44,536 nucleotides of DNA from Saccharofermentans sp. Lineage in GTDB: Bacteria; Bacillota_A; Clostridia; Saccharofermentanales; Saccharofermentanaceae. The notes under the pieces are model-generated. The model worked only from the letters and a program-made list of their open reading frames with translations, did no database searches and was not told the DNA's origin. The stretch covers positions 1 through 44,536 of the forward strand of contig JAILHX010000120.1 in assembly GCA_024695565.1 (NCBI GenBank). The letters run 5' to 3'. Position 1 is the stretch's first letter. Every line of letters begins with the position of its first letter. The position numbers and the translations under genes were made by a program. Of the stretch, positions 1-8,135 are shown in pieces.

Positions 1-146
1 GGTATGCTTATAGATGTATTCGCATCAAGGTTTTTGCCCTAAACGCCCCTAAAAAATGCCAAAAAGGGCAAAAAATGCCAAAATCTACCCCTTTTACCCA
101 TTTTTCGAGCCGTTTGGGGGTATATGGGACGCCGAAGAACACTGAC
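1..146. other. Non-coding left edge with A-rich direct repeat
   Basis: I see no convincing gene here. A 14-base word, AAAAAATGCCAAAA, occurs twice (51-64 and 70-83), 19 bases apart. Read leftward, the same stretch gives TGCC-CTTTTT-GGCA followed by a T run, a short stem that could serve as a weak terminator for the leftward Nudix and GNAT genes that end at 147. The stem is only four base pairs, so this is tentative. Confidence 0.3.
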
Positions 147-608
147 TCAGAGGGTACCGGCTTTCCTTCGCTTCTGGTAGAAGTTAAACCCATCCTCAAC
201 CTTAATGACACGATAACCTAGCTTCCCGTAAAAGGCGTTGGTCCGCTCATTCCAGCATGGGGTATCAAGATTAAACTCAACAGCACTCGGGAAACTATTC
301 TCGATGCATTCCATCAGAAGGATTCCATAGCCTTTTCTGTGATAGGTGCTGTCGATAAAGATCCTGCCGATGTATACGCTGTTCCCCGCATCATCCGGGA
401 ATACGATGGCGGCGCCTACAAGATCTTGATCTGCCATCGCCTGATACAGATGCCCTTCCCGGGCCATTTGCTTATGCCATTCGATCGAATCGAATTCAGG
501 CGGGCAGTCGCCTTCTGCGCCTCCGACATTTACGTCTGTCTCAAAAGCTCTGACAGACATGTCTACGATCTTCTCTATCTTATCTGCTGATGCTTTGACG
601 ATATACAT
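147..608 (-). CDS. GNAT family N-acetyltransferase
   Basis: A 153-aa protein with the acetyl-CoA binding motif A of the GNAT fold: a beta strand (YIGRIFIDSTYH) running into the pyrophosphate loop HRKGYG (about residues 91-96) and helix GILLMECIE. The C-terminal part (NAFYGKLGYRVIK) is the usual GNAT motif B ending. The family moves an acetyl group from acetyl-CoA to an amine; the acceptor cannot be told from sequence. It is probably cytosolic. The start is supported by a purine-rich GGGAGA just upstream. It lies 19 bases downstream of the Nudix gene on the same strand, so the two are probably co-transcribed. Confidence 0.88.
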   Translation of the reverse strand: MYIVKASADKIEKIVDMSVRAFETDVNVGGAEGDCPPEFDSIEWHKQMAREGHLYQAMADQDLVGAAIVFPDDAGNSVYIGRIFIDSTYHRKGYGILLMECIENSFPSAVEFNLDTPCWNERTNAFYGKLGYRVIKVEDGFNFYQKRRKAGTL

Positions 609-627
609 CCCTATTCTCCCGTTTGCC

Positions 628-1146
628 TTACAAACCCCTATAAGCCTTGATCATCTCGAGCACTCTCTTGTCGCGGCCGATCATGACCTCATTGAAGAAG
701 CACTCGCTCTTATATTCACCGTTGGTCCTGATCGCGTCATCGATATCCGCATAGACGAGACTGAAGCCGGCGTCCTTCTCGTTTTCATCAAGATTCTGAG
801 AGCCTGCTTCATCTTCTGCTTCACAGAAGTAATAGTAATTTTCCTGCTCGAAAATTGTATCCTCATCCCTGTCGCTCTTTTGTCTTCGAAGAACGCTTCC
901 GTATTCGGTTATGCTCTCAGGGATAACAGAAAGACCTACCTCTTCTTTGACTTCCCTGATGAGCGCTTCGCGTTTATCCTCGTCTTCATGGATTCCGCCG
1001 CCGGGGAACTTGTAGTACTTCTCGTTCGTGGCATAAACAAGAGCTATCTTGTCACCCTTGAAGATAACGGCTCTTGCAGAAGGCCTCCTGAAAACCTTCG
1101 AACTGCCGTCATAATCTTTCAGATCGATCTCAAATAAACGTCTCAT
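628..1146 (-). CDS. Nudix hydrolase
   Basis: A 172-aa protein with a complete Nudix box at about residues 50-72: G-x5-E-x7-REVKEEVGL matches the consensus GX5EX7REUXEEXGU, including the metal-binding REVKEE core. The N-terminal strand ARAVIFKGDKIALVYA precedes it as in other Nudix folds. Family members hydrolyse nucleoside diphosphates linked to another group; the substrate is not evident. It is the first gene of a leftward pair with the GNAT protein and is divergent from the GH127-like gene, with 81 bases between the two start codons holding both promoters. Confidence 0.9.
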   Translation of the reverse strand: MRRLFEIDLKDYDGSSKVFRRPSARAVIFKGDKIALVYATNEKYYKFPGGGIHEDEDKREALIREVKEEVGLSVIPESITEYGSVLRRQKSDRDEDTIFEQENYYYFCEAEDEAGSQNLDENEKDAGFSLVYADIDDAIRTNGEYKSECFFNEVMIGRDKRVLEMIKAYRGL

Positions 1147-1227
1147 AAAAATCTCTAATTCTCTCAGTTTTAGCCTTCATGGAAGCTATCAGGATATATT
1201 CTACTATCAACAAACGAAGATTATAAT

Positions 1228-3126
1228 ATGTTTATGATTTTCCAAAGAACTGACCTGAATCAAATAACGGTAACCGATGCAAGATGGAAGGCGTGCGAAG
1301 ATAAGAACGCGCTTTTCTTATCTTCCATGGATCCGGAGAGGGTCCTTGCGGGATTTAAGAGAACCTGCGGGATCGACACTTCTGCAGAGCCATACGGCGG
1401 ATGGGAAGACAGCCTTATCGCAGGGCACGGAACAGGGCATTATTTCTCTGCGCTCGGAATGAGAATAGCTGCGCTTCGCTATGGAGATAACACACCCGAG
1501 CTCGAAGATAGCATCACTAAGGCAGATGCGATAGTCGCAGGTCTTAGAGAATGTCAGGAAAAGCTCGGAAACGGCTTTCTTAGCGCTGCGACGGTTCAGG
1601 ATAAAGATAATCCCTATATCCAGTTCGATGTGCTCGAAAACAAGGCGGAAGGCCGGCAGTGGGTGCCCTGGTACGCGCTTCATAAGGTGCTGCAGGGGTT
1701 AATTGACCTCTGGACTTACGGCGGGATCGCCGGTGCTAAGGAAGTAGCGATTGCGCTTGCAGACTGGGCCGCAGACCGCGTGCTGTCATGGGACAACGAT
1801 ACGCGCATTAAGGTGCTTTCCGTTGAATATGGCGGAATGAACAACAGCCTGTACCAGCTCTATATACTGACGGGTGACGATAAATATTTGTACGCTGCAA
1901 AAGTCTTCGATGAACCCGGATTATATGAAGAACTCTTAAGCTTCAAGAACCGGATGAGGGGCGTTCACGCCAACGCTACCATCCCGAAGATTTTAGGGTA
2001 TCTTGAAGGCGCCAAGGCATTTGATAAGGCGGGGGACAAAGAAGAAGTTCAGGCGCGCATCGCGACTGCAGAGCGCTTCTGGGATGCGGTCATCAAGAAT
2101 CAGACCTATGCCACCGGCGGCATAGGCGATATGGAGCACTTCTTCGATGACGGGCTCCTCGATGGTTCGCGCACGCAGTGCAATGCCGAGAGCTGCTGCT
2201 GTCATAACATGATCAAGCTCTCACAGGTCCTGTTCGAACTTACCGGGAAAACCAGGTATCTTGATTACATAGAGCGGACGCTCTGGAACGCCAAGCTCGG
2301 TTCGGTCGGACCTGACGGCGGATATACTTATTTCAATCCGATGGCAACAGGTTACTACAGGCTCTATTCGCCTGCTAAACCTTCCGAGAATCCTTTCTGG
2401 TGCTGCGTCGGAACGGCACTTGAAGACTTCGCTTCGATCGGCGGCAAGCTCTGTTACCTTAAAGATTCAGACCTTTATATCACGCAGTGGATCTCTTCAG
2501 ATATCCGCTTGGAAGATACGGTGTACAGCCTCCGCGCTGATTACGGCGAAGGTAAGCTTACCATCACCTGCGGGCAGGGTAATGACGCGAAGGCTATTAA
2601 ACTCCGCATTCCGAGATGGATTAAAAACAGGGATTTAATCTTGCCTGACTCCGAAGATTTTCTTAATGTCGCACTTGCACTTGATGGTGCTTTTGAACTT
2701 GATTTTGCGATGGAGCTTAAGATTATAGGACTTGCTGACGAGATCACAGCCAAAGGCTTTATGTACGGGCCTTTTGTGCTCTGCGTACCGCTTGGAAACG
2801 ATAAGTGGGGCATCACTGAGAACGCAGGTATCGAAGTTGTGGCGCCCGCGTGGAAAGTTGTTTTCGATGCCTCGGTAAAATGCAATATAAATTACGGCAA
2901 AACGCAGCGCGCAGTTCTCGACCGCGAGTATCTGACATTGCCTAATGGCGTCACGTTGCAGGACTTTTCTGATGAGATCGAGAAGTATTTTATTAAGGAC
3001 AACGACCGTTTCTTATTGACCGGACTTAAAGACTTCAAGGGCGATGCAATCAGCCTGCCTCTTATCCCCTACTACCAGGCCGGCAATGAGAGATACGGAA
3101 TCTACTGGTATATTAACCAAGGCTGA
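1228..3126 (+). CDS. GH127-like (DUF1680) beta-L-arabinofuranosidase
   Basis: A 632-aa protein of the DUF1680/GH127 type. Typical segments are GGWEDSLIAGHGTGHYFSA near residue 58, VEYGGMNNSLYQLY near 199, a Glu-x-Cys pair (AESC, E321/C323), and the FWCCVGT double cysteine (C392/C393). In characterised GH127 enzymes the glutamate and three cysteines bind zinc and one cysteine is the nucleophile. There is no signal peptide, so it likely acts in the cytoplasm on short imported arabino-oligosaccharides from plant cell walls. Length fits the family. No sugar transporter is adjacent. It converges on, and overlaps by 14 bases, the leftward lipoprotein gene. The related family GH146 cannot be excluded. 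Confidence 0.88.
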   Translation: MFMIFQRTDLNQITVTDARWKACEDKNALFLSSMDPERVLAGFKRTCGIDTSAEPYGGWEDSLIAGHGTGHYFSALGMRIAALRYGDNTPELEDSITKADAIVAGLRECQEKLGNGFLSAATVQDKDNPYIQFDVLENKAEGRQWVPWYALHKVLQGLIDLWTYGGIAGAKEVAIALADWAADRVLSWDNDTRIKVLSVEYGGMNNSLYQLYILTGDDKYLYAAKVFDEPGLYEELLSFKNRMRGVHANATIPKILGYLEGAKAFDKAGDKEEVQARIATAERFWDAVIKNQTYATGGIGDMEHFFDDGLLDGSRTQCNAESCCCHNMIKLSQVLFELTGKTRYLDYIERTLWNAKLGSVGPDGGYTYFNPMATGYYRLYSPAKPSENPFWCCVGTALEDFASIGGKLCYLKDSDLYITQWISSDIRLEDTVYSLRADYGEGKLTITCGQGNDAKAIKLRIPRWIKNRDLILPDSEDFLNVALALDGAFELDFAMELKIIGLADEITAKGFMYGPFVLCVPLGNDKWGITENAGIEVVAPAWKVVFDASVKCNINYGKTQRAVLDREYLTLPNGVTLQDFSDEIEKYFIKDNDRFLLTGLKDFKGDAISLPLIPYYQAGNERYGIYWYINQG

Positions 3127-3676
3127 GCGTGACCGTCACGTCGCCATTACTTAACAGGTCTTCCAATTCTTCTTCCGTCAGGTTGATCTTCCCGAGTCTT
3201 GTATAGGCCCAGGAATTGGAGCCGTAGAACACTACTATCTGATCGCCGGAATAAAGAACGATATCGCCAGGTTCGGTTGTTATCTGTTCATCGTCGCTTG
3301 TGATGCTCTGACCAATGGATCCTACCTGCTCAAAGCCGCCGTACATCGACATCTGTATAGTGAGCCCTGACCTAGCCAGTTCCTTCAGTTCTTCTACGGA
3401 AGCATTATCTTCCCATGTGACATCCACCACAGTATCGCCGATCTTCATTACCAGGGATTCCATAACTGTCGCCTCCGTATCCTCAGACCCGGGTAAAGTT
3501 GTTTCAGTCTCCTCTGACTCCGGCATAGTTGTTTCCGTCGTCGTGCTCTCAGATTCTGAAGTCACTTCAGAAGTGGTGCTTTGGCTTGTCACTGTGACCG
3601 TGGCATCATTACAAGCCGCTGCAGACAGCACAACAGCTGCCAGAATAACAAGTGCAACAACTCTACTTATTCGCAT
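3113..3676 (-). CDS. Small lipoprotein with Ser/Thr/Glu linker
   Basis: A 187-aa protein with a lipoprotein signal: MRISRVV, a hydrophobic core, and a lipobox ending LSAAAC (Cys22). Residues about 25-70 are a Ser/Thr/Glu-rich linker with imperfect repeats of the TETTxPxSEE type, as in surface proteins that hold a domain away from the membrane. The C-terminal 110 residues (KIGDTVVDVTWEDNASVEELKELA) resemble cyclophilin-like DUF4430/MSMEG_3727-type folds; that is a guess. The Shine-Dalgarno GAGGAAAT lies inside the upstream hydrolase remnant. The end overlaps the GH127-like gene. Confidence 0.78.
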   Translation of the reverse strand: MRISRVVALVILAAVVLSAAACNDATVTVTSQSTTSEVTSESESTTTETTMPESEETETTLPGSEDTEATVMESLVMKIGDTVVDVTWEDNASVEELKELARSGLTIQMSMYGGFEQVGSIGQSITSDDEQITTEPGDIVLYSGDQIVVFYGSNSWAYTRLGKINLTEEELEDLLSNGDVTVTLSLG

Positions 3677-3774
3677 AAATATTTCCTCATGAACTCTTCG
3701 ATGTGATCTGCCTTCGCGCTCTTTGGAAACGTCTTAGCCCATTCTGTTACAAGGTTAAGCTCTTCTGATCTCAT
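3667..3774 (-). pseudogene. N-terminal remnant of an alpha/beta hydrolase gene
   Basis: A 35-codon open frame beginning MRSEELNLVTEWAKTFPKS. The stretch EWAKTFPKSAKADH closely resembles the conserved start of YcjY-like alpha/beta hydrolases (EWDKTFPKSDKVDH...), but the frame then departs from the family and stops inside the lipoprotein start codon region. The rest of the hydrolase is absent. I read it as the stump left when a hydrolase gene was lost. A short leader peptide coupled to the lipoprotein gene is the alternative. Confidence 0.45.
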
Positions 3775-3951
3775 CGCTGTAAGTCCTCATGCTTAGGGTT
3801 TTATACTCTAGTATTAATTTATCTGACAACGGATCAAATATAAAGCATGAAAACTTAAGCTCCTGTTCGTTTAGTTTTTCGAGCACGCCGGAACAGCCTC
3901 GAAGGCGATTGACTGACTTCGAGGCAAAAATAGGGCATATCTCAGATTCGG
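3775..3951. other. Intergenic region with stem-loop and dispersed motif copy
   Basis: No gene is convincing here. It holds a copy of the recurrent TTTTCGAGCAC word (3876-3886) and a perfect 9-bp inverted repeat, GCCTCGAAG (3896-3904) with CTTCGAGGC (3917-3925), loop of 12. Neither strand has a T run after the stem in the sense needed for a good terminator. Confidence 0.45.
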
Positions 3952-4006
3952 TTGACAATTGTAGCCTCTTGGTGCTAAAGTGAACTTGCTTAAGCTACAA
4001 TTGTAG
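3952..4006 (+). promoter_or_regulatory. blaI-type promoter with two palindromic operators
   Basis: TTGACA (3952-3957) and TAAAGT (3976-3981) with an 18-base spacer form a plausible sigma-A promoter. One box, TGACAATTGTAG (3953-3964), overlaps the -35. The second, CTACAATTGTAG (3995-4006), is a perfect 12-bp palindrome just downstream of the expected start site. BlaI/MecI/CopY repressors bind TACA-n-TGTA dyads in this arrangement, so autorepression of the downstream blaI-like and M56 genes is the natural reading. Confidence 0.75.
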
Positions 4007-4027
4007 TCTGCATATGGAGGATAATAT

Positions 4028-4405
4028 ATGTCGGATAACATCGCCAGCAAAATCACTGATTCCGAACTGGAAGTCATGAAGCTGCTGTGGGGCGCAAAGG
4101 ACGCTTTGCCCGTTACAGCAATTCGTGAACAGCTTCAGAGATCAAAGGGCTGGGAGCCTGCGACGATCAAGACGTTGATCGCAAGGCTCGTGTCAAAAGG
4201 CGTCGTACGTCAGGAAAAACGGAATGTTTACTACTATTCTCCCGTGATCACCGAGAAGGAGTACAGCTCATGGGCCACGAAGGACCTCATCACCCGCATC
4301 TATAACGGGAAGGCCCGCGACCTGATAGCTTCTCTTGTTGATTCGGATGGCCTTTCCCAGGACGATATTGCGGAACTTCGGGAAATGTTCAAGGTGGAGG
4401 AATAA
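4028..4405 (+). CDS. BlaI/MecI/CopY family transcriptional repressor
   Basis: A 125-aa winged-helix protein. SDNIASKITDSELEVMKLLW at the start, then VTAIREQL, WEPATIKTLIARLVSKGVV (recognition helix, about residues 43-61) and the wing EKRNVYYYSPVI are all typical of BlaI/MecI. The C-terminal helices (about 75-125) would form the dimer and carry the protease-sensitive region. It should hold its own operon off by binding the two dyads at 3953-4006 until its partner protease is activated. A GGAGG Shine-Dalgarno lies 7 bases before ATG. The M56 gene follows after 2 bases, so the two are one operon. Confidence 0.93.
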   Translation: MSDNIASKITDSELEVMKLLWGAKDALPVTAIREQLQRSKGWEPATIKTLIARLVSKGVVRQEKRNVYYYSPVITEKEYSSWATKDLITRIYNGKARDLIASLVDSDGLSQDDIAELREMFKVEE

Positions 4406-4407
4406 AA

Positions 4408-7194
4408 ATGTATTCATTACTGATAATGACCATCAGCGGCAGCGTTCTCACGTTGCTCCTCATGGTTCTGCGTTATACCGTTTTGCGGAAAATGCCAAGC
4501 ACGGTTTATTACTATGCATGGCTCCTGGTACTCCTGCGTCTGGCACTGCCTCTTCCGGGATTGATTCCCACTATGGCGGAGACAGCTTCTGCCACACCTG
4601 TTTCCGAAGTCCCGGCTGTTTACAGCGATAACAGCGAGAATTACGGAAACAGCGGGAACTACGCATCTGAGAACGCCGGCCACGCTTATGTGATCGAAAA
4701 CAACGACGCCAAGATAAGTGATACGGCTGAATCTGACGTCGTCCGTAATGACGGGAAGATTAATGAAGAGAAAACACAGGAAGTATTAGTTTCTGAGACT
4801 GCCCCGAAGCCAAAGCTTTCCGCGATTTCCATCGACTGGAAATCACCTGCGCTCTGGCTCTCGTTCTGGGCATTAGGAGCGATCGCAAGTATGGGGATCA
4901 CAGTGTTTTCGTATCTTCATTTCAGCTCTAAACTGAAGAAAAGACTTACCGAGCCCGACAGCTTTACCAAAGCGGTATATGCTTCGATTCCGGGCAGAAA
5001 GCCTGCTCTCTATTTCTCAGATTCAGCACGTACACCGATGCTTCTGGGCGTTATCAAACCGATGATCGTTCTGCCGCTGCGTGAGTACAACGAAGAGCTC
5101 CTGCTCAACATTCTCCGTCACGAGCTTACGCATTACCGCCGGCATGACACCCTCTATAAGTGGATGGCAACAGCAGTCCTCTCTTTGCACTGGTTCAATC
5201 CTCTGGCCTGGATCATCCGCAGGGAGATCAACCGTTCATGCGAGCTTAGCTGCGACGAGATGCTCCTTCGTTCCATGAACAAAGACGAAAAACAATCTTA
5301 CGGCAACTCTCTTCTTCTGATGGCAGTATCTTCACCTCTGCCTCAAGCCGTTGTTGCAACGAGCTTTGCAACTGAAAAGAGAAATCTAAAAGAAAGACTG
5401 GTTCAGATAATGAATTATAAGAAAAGCGGAGCCCGCGTACTTGCATCCATTCTTGCCATAGCGCTTCTTACAGGCTGTGGCATAGCTGCAGGTCCGGTTT
5501 CAGAGACAACTTCAGATAAGGATTCAGAAATTACCGATGAAACTACCGATGACAAGCCTTCTGCAGATGGCGCCATCCGGGTAGAAACAGTTGATGAGTT
5601 CCTTGCAGCGATCGCTCCCGACACCGTGATCGAACTTGCGGAAGGAGTTTTCGATCTCAGCACAGCATCGAATTACGGTGAGGATTCAGAGAGCGACTAC
5701 TATACATGGAACCTTGAAGGAATGAATGACGCAAGCGATGTCGATGCCGAGCTGATCATACACGATGTTGATAACCTTACGATCCGCGGCGCCGGAATGG
5801 ACGAGACAACCATTGCGGCAGTACCGAGATATGCGAATGTAATTGATTTCAAATATTGCGAAAACATAACCGTATCAAATCTTACAGCCGGTCATACGAA
5901 GGAACCCGGACTCTGTTCAGGCGGTGTCTTCCGCGTAGAGAACTGCAGTGACTTTAATGTAGATACATGCGGTCTTTACGGATGCGGCACGATCGGTGTT
6001 TATGCAACCACCTGCGAGAAGCTTAATGTAACTGACTGCGACATCTATGAATGCAGCAACGGCGCGGTCTTGCTTGGCGATTGCGACGAAGTTCTTGTCA
6101 GCGGCTGTGATATTCATGATATCGGACTCAAAGACGATGTTAGTGCTTACTGTATTTTCGCTGCTGACTACGGCACAGGCATATCGTTCTATAACAACAA
6201 AATCCACGACAGCAAGGCAGAGGGTCTGCTTTACACGAGCGAGACAGAGAGCGTAGTTTTCCTCTCCAACGAGGTAACAAATAACAGATTCACACAAAGC
6301 GCTTTCCACTTCGATATGATCGGTGCGACGGTTGACGGCTGTAAGTTTGAAGATAACAGCGGTGTCTGGTATATGGATAATGCTTATGTCAAAGCAGTCG
6401 ATGTCGACGGCAACTATATCGAGGCTGACCAGTTCGAATCCATGGAGCTCCGTGACATCAAGCCTGATACAGTAGTTCCGAATAATGAGCCTGTTCCAAC
6501 CCTGGCAGCCAGAGATGTCCCTGCAGGATCTGAAGTCGAAGTAACGACGATCGATGAGTTCCTCGAAGCCATCGGACCTGACCGTACCATCGTACTCGAC
6601 GGAGAGAATTTCAATATGACCGAGGCAGGCAACTATGGCGGCATAGGCACCGAGTACTACAGTTGGGAAGAGATATATGACGGTCCTCAGCTCGTGATCC
6701 ACGACGTAAGCAACCTTACCATCAAGGCCAAGGATACCGATCCTGCTGCAACGACACTTGAAACCCTCCCGCGTTATGCAAACGTGCTTGTTTTCAGGAA
6801 CTGCGATAACGTAACCGTTGCAGGTTTCACGGCAGGCCATACCAAGGATATGGGCGCCTGCTCCGGCGGAGTTATCTATCTTGATAACTGCGAGAATATG
6901 ACGGTTGAAGATATGCGCCTTTACGGCTGCGGCGTCACTGGAGTTGATACTTTTATGTGCTCTGAGATCAACGTAATCAATACTGAGATCTATGAGTGCA
7001 GCTACGGCGCAGCATACCTGTCTGTGACAAGCGGCATCCACTTTACGGACTGCAACATTCACGATGTTCCGTCTCCCGCCCTGGTATTCAGCGATTGTAC
7101 GGATATCACCTGGAACGGCGAGGAACTCAAAGGTACTTATCTGCAATATAACGTGGAAGCCGACGGAACGCTCGTAGTTTATGATGAGACGTAA
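4408..7194 (+). CDS. M56 (BlaR1-like) metallopeptidase fused to two right-handed beta-helix domains
   Basis: A 928-aa protein. Residues 1-360 are an M56 membrane protease: TM segments near 4-26, 34-55, 148-170 and 341-358, a zinc motif HELTH (238-242) in LRHELTHYRRHD, and the downstream CELSCDE. Instead of the BlaR1 penicillin-binding sensor, the part after the last TM holds two right-handed beta-helix domains (about 392-680 and 712-905) that repeat each other: both carry DEFL-AI-P, PRYANV, TAGHTK, CSGGV and LYGCG. The domains should lie outside the cell. By analogy with BlaR1, ligand binding outside would activate the protease to cleave the BlaI-like repressor. A lipobox-like LLTGC ends the last TM. 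The ligand is unknown; beta-helices often bind polysaccharide. Confidence 0.88.
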   Translation: MYSLLIMTISGSVLTLLLMVLRYTVLRKMPSTVYYYAWLLVLLRLALPLPGLIPTMAETASATPVSEVPAVYSDNSENYGNSGNYASENAGHAYVIENNDAKISDTAESDVVRNDGKINEEKTQEVLVSETAPKPKLSAISIDWKSPALWLSFWALGAIASMGITVFSYLHFSSKLKKRLTEPDSFTKAVYASIPGRKPALYFSDSARTPMLLGVIKPMIVLPLREYNEELLLNILRHELTHYRRHDTLYKWMATAVLSLHWFNPLAWIIRREINRSCELSCDEMLLRSMNKDEKQSYGNSLLLMAVSSPLPQAVVATSFATEKRNLKERLVQIMNYKKSGARVLASILAIALLTGCGIAAGPVSETTSDKDSEITDETTDDKPSADGAIRVETVDEFLAAIAPDTVIELAEGVFDLSTASNYGEDSESDYYTWNLEGMNDASDVDAELIIHDVDNLTIRGAGMDETTIAAVPRYANVIDFKYCENITVSNLTAGHTKEPGLCSGGVFRVENCSDFNVDTCGLYGCGTIGVYATTCEKLNVTDCDIYECSNGAVLLGDCDEVLVSGCDIHDIGLKDDVSAYCIFAADYGTGISFYNNKIHDSKAEGLLYTSETESVVFLSNEVTNNRFTQSAFHFDMIGATVDGCKFEDNSGVWYMDNAYVKAVDVDGNYIEADQFESMELRDIKPDTVVPNNEPVPTLAARDVPAGSEVEVTTIDEFLEAIGPDRTIVLDGENFNMTEAGNYGGIGTEYYSWEEIYDGPQLVIHDVSNLTIKAKDTDPAATTLETLPRYANVLVFRNCDNVTVAGFTAGHTKDMGACSGGVIYLDNCENMTVEDMRLYGCGVTGVDTFMCSEINVINTEIYECSYGAAYLSVTSGIHFTDCNIHDVPSPALVFSDCTDITWNGEELKGTYLQYNVEADGTLVVYDET

Positions 7195-7232
7195 TGGGAC
7201 GTAACCCGCGCTTTCTTTGATTTATGTAAAAA

Positions 7233-7270
7233 CAGGGCTTCGGAAATGTGATTCCGGAGCCCGTTTTATT
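7233..7270 (+). terminator. Rho-independent terminator after the M56 gene
   Basis: GGGCTTCGGAA pairs with TTCCGGAGCCC (one G-U pair) around a short loop, followed by GTTTTATT. It ends the blaI-M56 operon 40 bases after its stop codon. Confidence 0.85.
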
Positions 7271-7285
7271 GAGGGGTATGTTCTT

Positions 7286-7541
7286 GGGAAACAACGTTTT
7301 GTACACACTGTTGTACAACACCCGCCGTGCTTTTGCTGTACATTTGCCCGGGAAACAACGTTTTGTACACACAGTTGTACAACTCCTGCCGTGCTTTTGC
7401 TGTACATTTGCCGGGGAAACAGCGTTTTGTACACACAGTTGTACAACACCTGCCGTGCTTTTGCTGTACATTTGCCCGGGAAACAATGTTTTGTACACAC
7501 AGTTGTACAACACCTGCCGTGCTTTTGCTGTACATTTGCAC
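7286..7541. repeat. Four 64-bp tandem repeats with TGTACA dyads
   Basis: Units start GGGAAAC at 7286, 7350, 7414 and 7478; the period is exactly 64 and the copies differ at only a few bases. Each unit holds TGTACA three times (unit positions 15, 27 and 52), the middle one inside the perfect palindrome GTTGTACAAC in three of the four units and inside TTGTACAA in all. Joints between units read CCCGGG or similar. The array fills most of the 383-bp gap between the M56 gene and the next leftward gene. Open frames run through it in several frames because 64 is not a multiple of three; I do not regard them as genes. Confidence 0.95.
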
Positions 7542-7577
7542 CTAAGCCGGGTCGTACAACATCAAGTCATTCCTGAT

Positions 7578-8054
7578 TTATTTACCTTGCGCCTTGAGAT
7601 ACTTTTTCAATTCCATCCTTGCGAGAGTATCGGGACCGATTAAAAAACTGTGCACGAACATAAAGAACACGATAAAAGAGTAGCCTAAATACTCAGGATG
7701 CGGGTCATGCGGCGCTATGATTAATAAAGTTACCGGTAACCCGAAAATGACCACCAGAATGAATAAATAGAGAATGATGTTCCAGATCCATCCGCCTACG
7801 CTGAGGCTTTTTTTCTTGTATTTGTTATCGCCCTTGCGGATGAACGTTGTCTGTTTATAACCGTGGGAGCGATGGCTGTCATGCCAGGTATGCACGGTAA
7901 TAAACTCAGGGTAACTTACTTCTTCACTCTTCTCGATTTTGGCAGGATGCTTCTTTCTTACTGCCCATGCAATAAGATCAATCAAGAAGCAAAACAGCTG
8001 AGTTCCGATGAAGACAACCGCCAATGTCAGAAAATAACTAATCAAGTCATCCAT
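7578..8054 (-). CDS. Hypothetical membrane protein, three TM segments
   Basis: A 158-aa protein that I do not recognise. A first TM spans about residues 5-30, followed by a basic hydrophilic loop of about 60 residues with the pattern HTWHDSHRSHGYKQTT that contains several histidines. Two further TM segments lie at about 88-111 and 122-143, and the tail MELKKYLKAQGK is positively charged. The loop composition could suit metal or anionic ligand binding, which is inference. A TATAAT (as ATTATA on the plus strand at 8060-8065) just upstream may be its own -10 element. Confidence 0.65.
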   Translation of the reverse strand: MDDLISYFLTLAVVFIGTQLFCFLIDLIAWAVRKKHPAKIEKSEEVSYPEFITVHTWHDSHRSHGYKQTTFIRKGDNKYKKKSLSVGGWIWNIILYLFILVVIFGLPVTLLIIAPHDPHPEYLGYSFIVFFMFVHSFLIGPDTLARMELKKYLKAQGK

Positions 8055-8116
8055 AGAAGCATTATATCAATTCCCGATGTTCTTATTTGTAAATTTCAAT
8101 CTGACTGATAATTTTG

Positions 8117-8134
8117 TGATTCAACTTTGAATCA
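8117..8134 (-). terminator. Perfect hairpin directly after the 114-aa gene
   Basis: TGATTCAA-CT-TTGAATCA is a perfect 8-bp inverted repeat with a 2-base loop, one base beyond the stop codon of the leftward gene that ends at 8136. There is no clear T run, so it may stabilise the mRNA end, act as a protein-binding dyad for the gene at 7578-8054, or be a weak terminator. Confidence 0.4.
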
Positions 8135-8135
8135 A

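Noticed and set aside
5917..7146. A 409-codon open frame opposite the beta-helix region
   Set aside because: It mirrors the M56-beta-helix gene codon for codon, whose domain repeats are clear, and has no ribosome site.
7286..7541. CRISPR-like array
   Set aside because: Units are contiguous and nearly identical over their full 64 bases, with no variable spacers and no cas genes nearby.
7222..7576. Several open frames on both strands across the 64-bp repeats
   Set aside because: They arise because the period is not a multiple of three; all repeat the same peptide out of phase and have no ribosome site.
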